A DNA stretch of 6,790 nucleotides from an uncultured Lachnospiraceae bacterium (GTDB lineage: Bacteria > Bacillota > Clostridia > Lachnospirales > Lachnospiraceae), in NCBI GenBank assembly GCA_946413945.1, contig CAMKMR010000097.1, positions 1-6,790 on the forward strand. The letters are read 5' to 3'. This document shows positions 5,389 to 6,790 of this stretch, one piece after another. Below the pieces are notes generated by a model. The model ran no database searches. It saw nothing but the letters and a program-made list of their open reading frames with translations, and was not told the DNA's origin. Position numbers and translations under genes: made by a program. Each line of letters starts with the position of its first letter. The stretch's first letter is position 1.

Positions 5389-6790
5389 TTAGTCCTCCTT
5401 TGATTTAATGGCAAGAGCCATAACTTTTTCCTCTGTAGCTTCTTCACGAGAAAGCTCACCAGTAATAGTTCCTTCACTCATGACATAAAGTCTGTCACTC
5501 ATTCCAAGTACTTCTGGAAGTTCAGAAGAGATCATGATGATACTCATTCCCTGTTCAACAAGCTTATTCATAAGTGTGTATATTTCGAACTTAGCTCCGA
5601 CGTCGATACCTCTTGTAGGCTCATCTAAGATAAGAACCTTTGGATGAACGAACATCCATTTTGCAAGCTGTACCTTCTGCTGGTTACCACCACTAAGATT
5701 TCCTACCTTCTGCTCAATGCTAGGAGCCTTGATATTGATAGAATCCTTATAATAATTGGCAACCTTTACTTCTTCATTGTCATTTACAAAAAGTCCCTCT
5801 GTAAGTTCATCCAGATTAGCAAGTGTGGTATTATACTTAATATTCTGAATAAGAACAAGGCCATTTCCTTTTCTATCTTCAGAAACATATGCAAGACCAC
5901 TCTTTATAGCCTGACGAGGTGTCTTAAATCTCTGTACCTTACCATCAAATGTAAGTTCTCCGGATTTGATCTTATATCCTGGAGTATTACCAAAAACACT
6001 AAGAGCAAATTCTGTTCTTCCTGCACCCATGAGTCCCTGAAGACCTACTATCTCGCCTTCTCTAATATTCATGCATACATTGTGAAGAATGTCTCTTCCC
6101 TTTGCTGGATCATAAACAGTCCAGTCTTTAATATCAAAAACTACCTTACCAGGTTCTTTCTTTTCTCTGGTTGGATAGATATTGTCAATTTCACGTCCGA
6201 CCATGTTTCTGATTATGTCAGACTCCTGAACTACCTGAACTCCATCTTCATGGCAGTTCATTGTACATATTGTAGATCCATCTCTAAGTACTGTGATTGA
6301 ATCTGCAATAGAAATTACTTCTTTGAGCTTATGAGAGATCATGATACATGTTACGCCCTGATCTCTTAATTCCTTAATGAGCTTAAGTAAGTTTTCAGAA
6401 TCATCTTCATTAAGTGAAGATGTAGGCTCATCAAGAATAAGCAATTTAACATTTTTACTAAGTGCCTTTGCTATTTCAACTAACTGCTGCTTACCAACGC
6501 CAAGGCTTTTAATCTTAGCTGTAGGATCAACATCCAGCTTAACTCTCTTAAGCTGTTCCTGTGCCTTTACAATAGTTTCATTCCAATCAATAGTCTTACC
6601 ATGCATTATCTCATGGCCGAAATAAATATTTTCGTAAACACTGAGTTCTGGAACAAGTGCAAGTTCCTGATAAATGATTGCTATACCTTTTTCTTCGCTA
6701 TCAGCTATTCCTTTGAAGTGTTGTACCTCGCCGTTATATAAAATGTCTCCTGTATAAGAGCCATAACCATACACGCCAGAAAGGACTTTC
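5389..6790 (-). CDS. mmsA: Multiple-monosaccharide ABC transporter ATPase, partial
   Basis: The double ATP-binding subunit (MmsA/GguA, like RbsA and MglA) that powers sugar uptake at the inner face of the membrane. The gene enters from beyond the right edge. The frame is open to the last base (KVLSG before VYGYGSY), so the GTG at 6774 is not the start and about 45 N-terminal residues, including the first Walker A, lie outside. Numbering from that GTG: first-domain Q-loop IYQELALVPE (34-43), signature LGVGKQQ (91-97), Walker B LLILDEP (111-117) and switch His ISHKL (146-150). The second domain has a degenerate Walker A GLMGAGRTE (247-255), signature LSGGNQQ (360-366), Walker B LILDEP (381-386) and no switch His (ISSELPE). 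Such degeneracy in one half is usual for this family. It ends at TAA 5389, 3 bases before mmsB. Confidence 0.95.
   Translation of the reverse strand, partial: KVLSGVYGYGSYTGDILYNGEVQHFKGIADSEEKGIAIIYQELALVPELSVYENIYFGHEIMHGKTIDWNETIVKAQEQLKRVKLDVDPTAKIKSLGVGKQQLVEIAKALSKNVKLLILDEPTSSLNEDDSENLLKLIKELRDQGVTCIMISHKLKEVISIADSITVLRDGSTICTMNCHEDGVQVVQESDIIRNMVGREIDNIYPTREKKEPGKVVFDIKDWTVYDPAKGRDILHNVCMNIREGEIVGLQGLMGAGRTEFALSVFGNTPGYKIKSGELTFDGKVQRFKTPRQAIKSGLAYVSEDRKGNGLVLIQNIKYNTTLANLDELTEGLFVNDNEEVKVANYYKDSINIKAPSIEQKVGNLSGGNQQKVQLAKWMFVHPKVLILDEPTRGIDVGAKFEIYTLMNKLVEQGMSIIMISSELPEVLGMSDRLYVMSEGTITGELSREEATEEKVMALAIKSKED
5393..5398 (-). promoter_or_regulatory. Ribosome binding site of mmsB within the mmsA end
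   Basis: The minus strand reads AAGGAGGAC just before the mmsA stop, and the mmsB ATG follows 7 bases after the GGAGGA core. This tight arrangement shows the two genes are one operon and fixes the mmsB start at 5385. Confidence 0.75.

Noticed and set aside
5644..6625. Plus-strand open frames opposite mmsA
   Set aside because: They lie wholly inside a confidently identified ATPase gene and read as antisense of it.

Overview
The window looks like a chromosomal stretch from a low-G+C Gram-positive anaerobe of the Clostridia, most likely Lachnospiraceae-like. This rests on the AT-rich composition, strong GGAGG-type ribosome binding sites, and the style of the MmsA/MmsB sugar transporter and LrgA/LrgB proteins. 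The organism call is an inference. Every gene I support lies on the minus strand, so the biological order runs from high to low coordinates.

Right part (about 3990-6790): a sugar ABC-transporter operon. It holds most of mmsA (double ATPase, 5' end outside the window) and, 3 bases after it, mmsB (permease). As written, mmsB is broken by a one-base frameshift near 4787-4800. A strong U-tailed hairpin at 3985-4024 ends this operon, and an unusual repeat-bearing hairpin (4116-4147) lies between mmsB and that terminator.

Middle part (2775-3980): an lrgA-lrgB pair (two membrane proteins, overlapping by 8 bases) behind its own candidate promoter, which has a perfect palindrome in the spacer. Downstream of lrgB is a 16-bp perfect-stem palindrome (2663-2706) that looks like a dispersed repeat.

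Left part (1-2564): an accessory region. An intact AbiEi-type antitoxin/repressor has a recognisable promoter and a candidate operator. It is followed by a badly decayed abiEii toxin gene that has lost its catalytic core and carries further frameshifts. After that comes a distinctly AT-richer stretch with small proteins that resemble polymorphic-toxin immunity genes: a 169-residue Imm64-like protein, a 99-residue acidic protein, and a 52-residue gene with a very strong ribosome binding site, perhaps coupled to a 29-residue ORF. No matching toxin gene is in the window.

Overall this is an ordinary sugar-uptake and LrgAB neighbourhood next to a degrading defence/immunity islet. I see no clearly new multi-gene system. 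The points most worth checking are the orphan AbiEi with its dead toxin partner, the mmsB frameshift, the palindromic repeat, and the cluster of small immunity-like genes.
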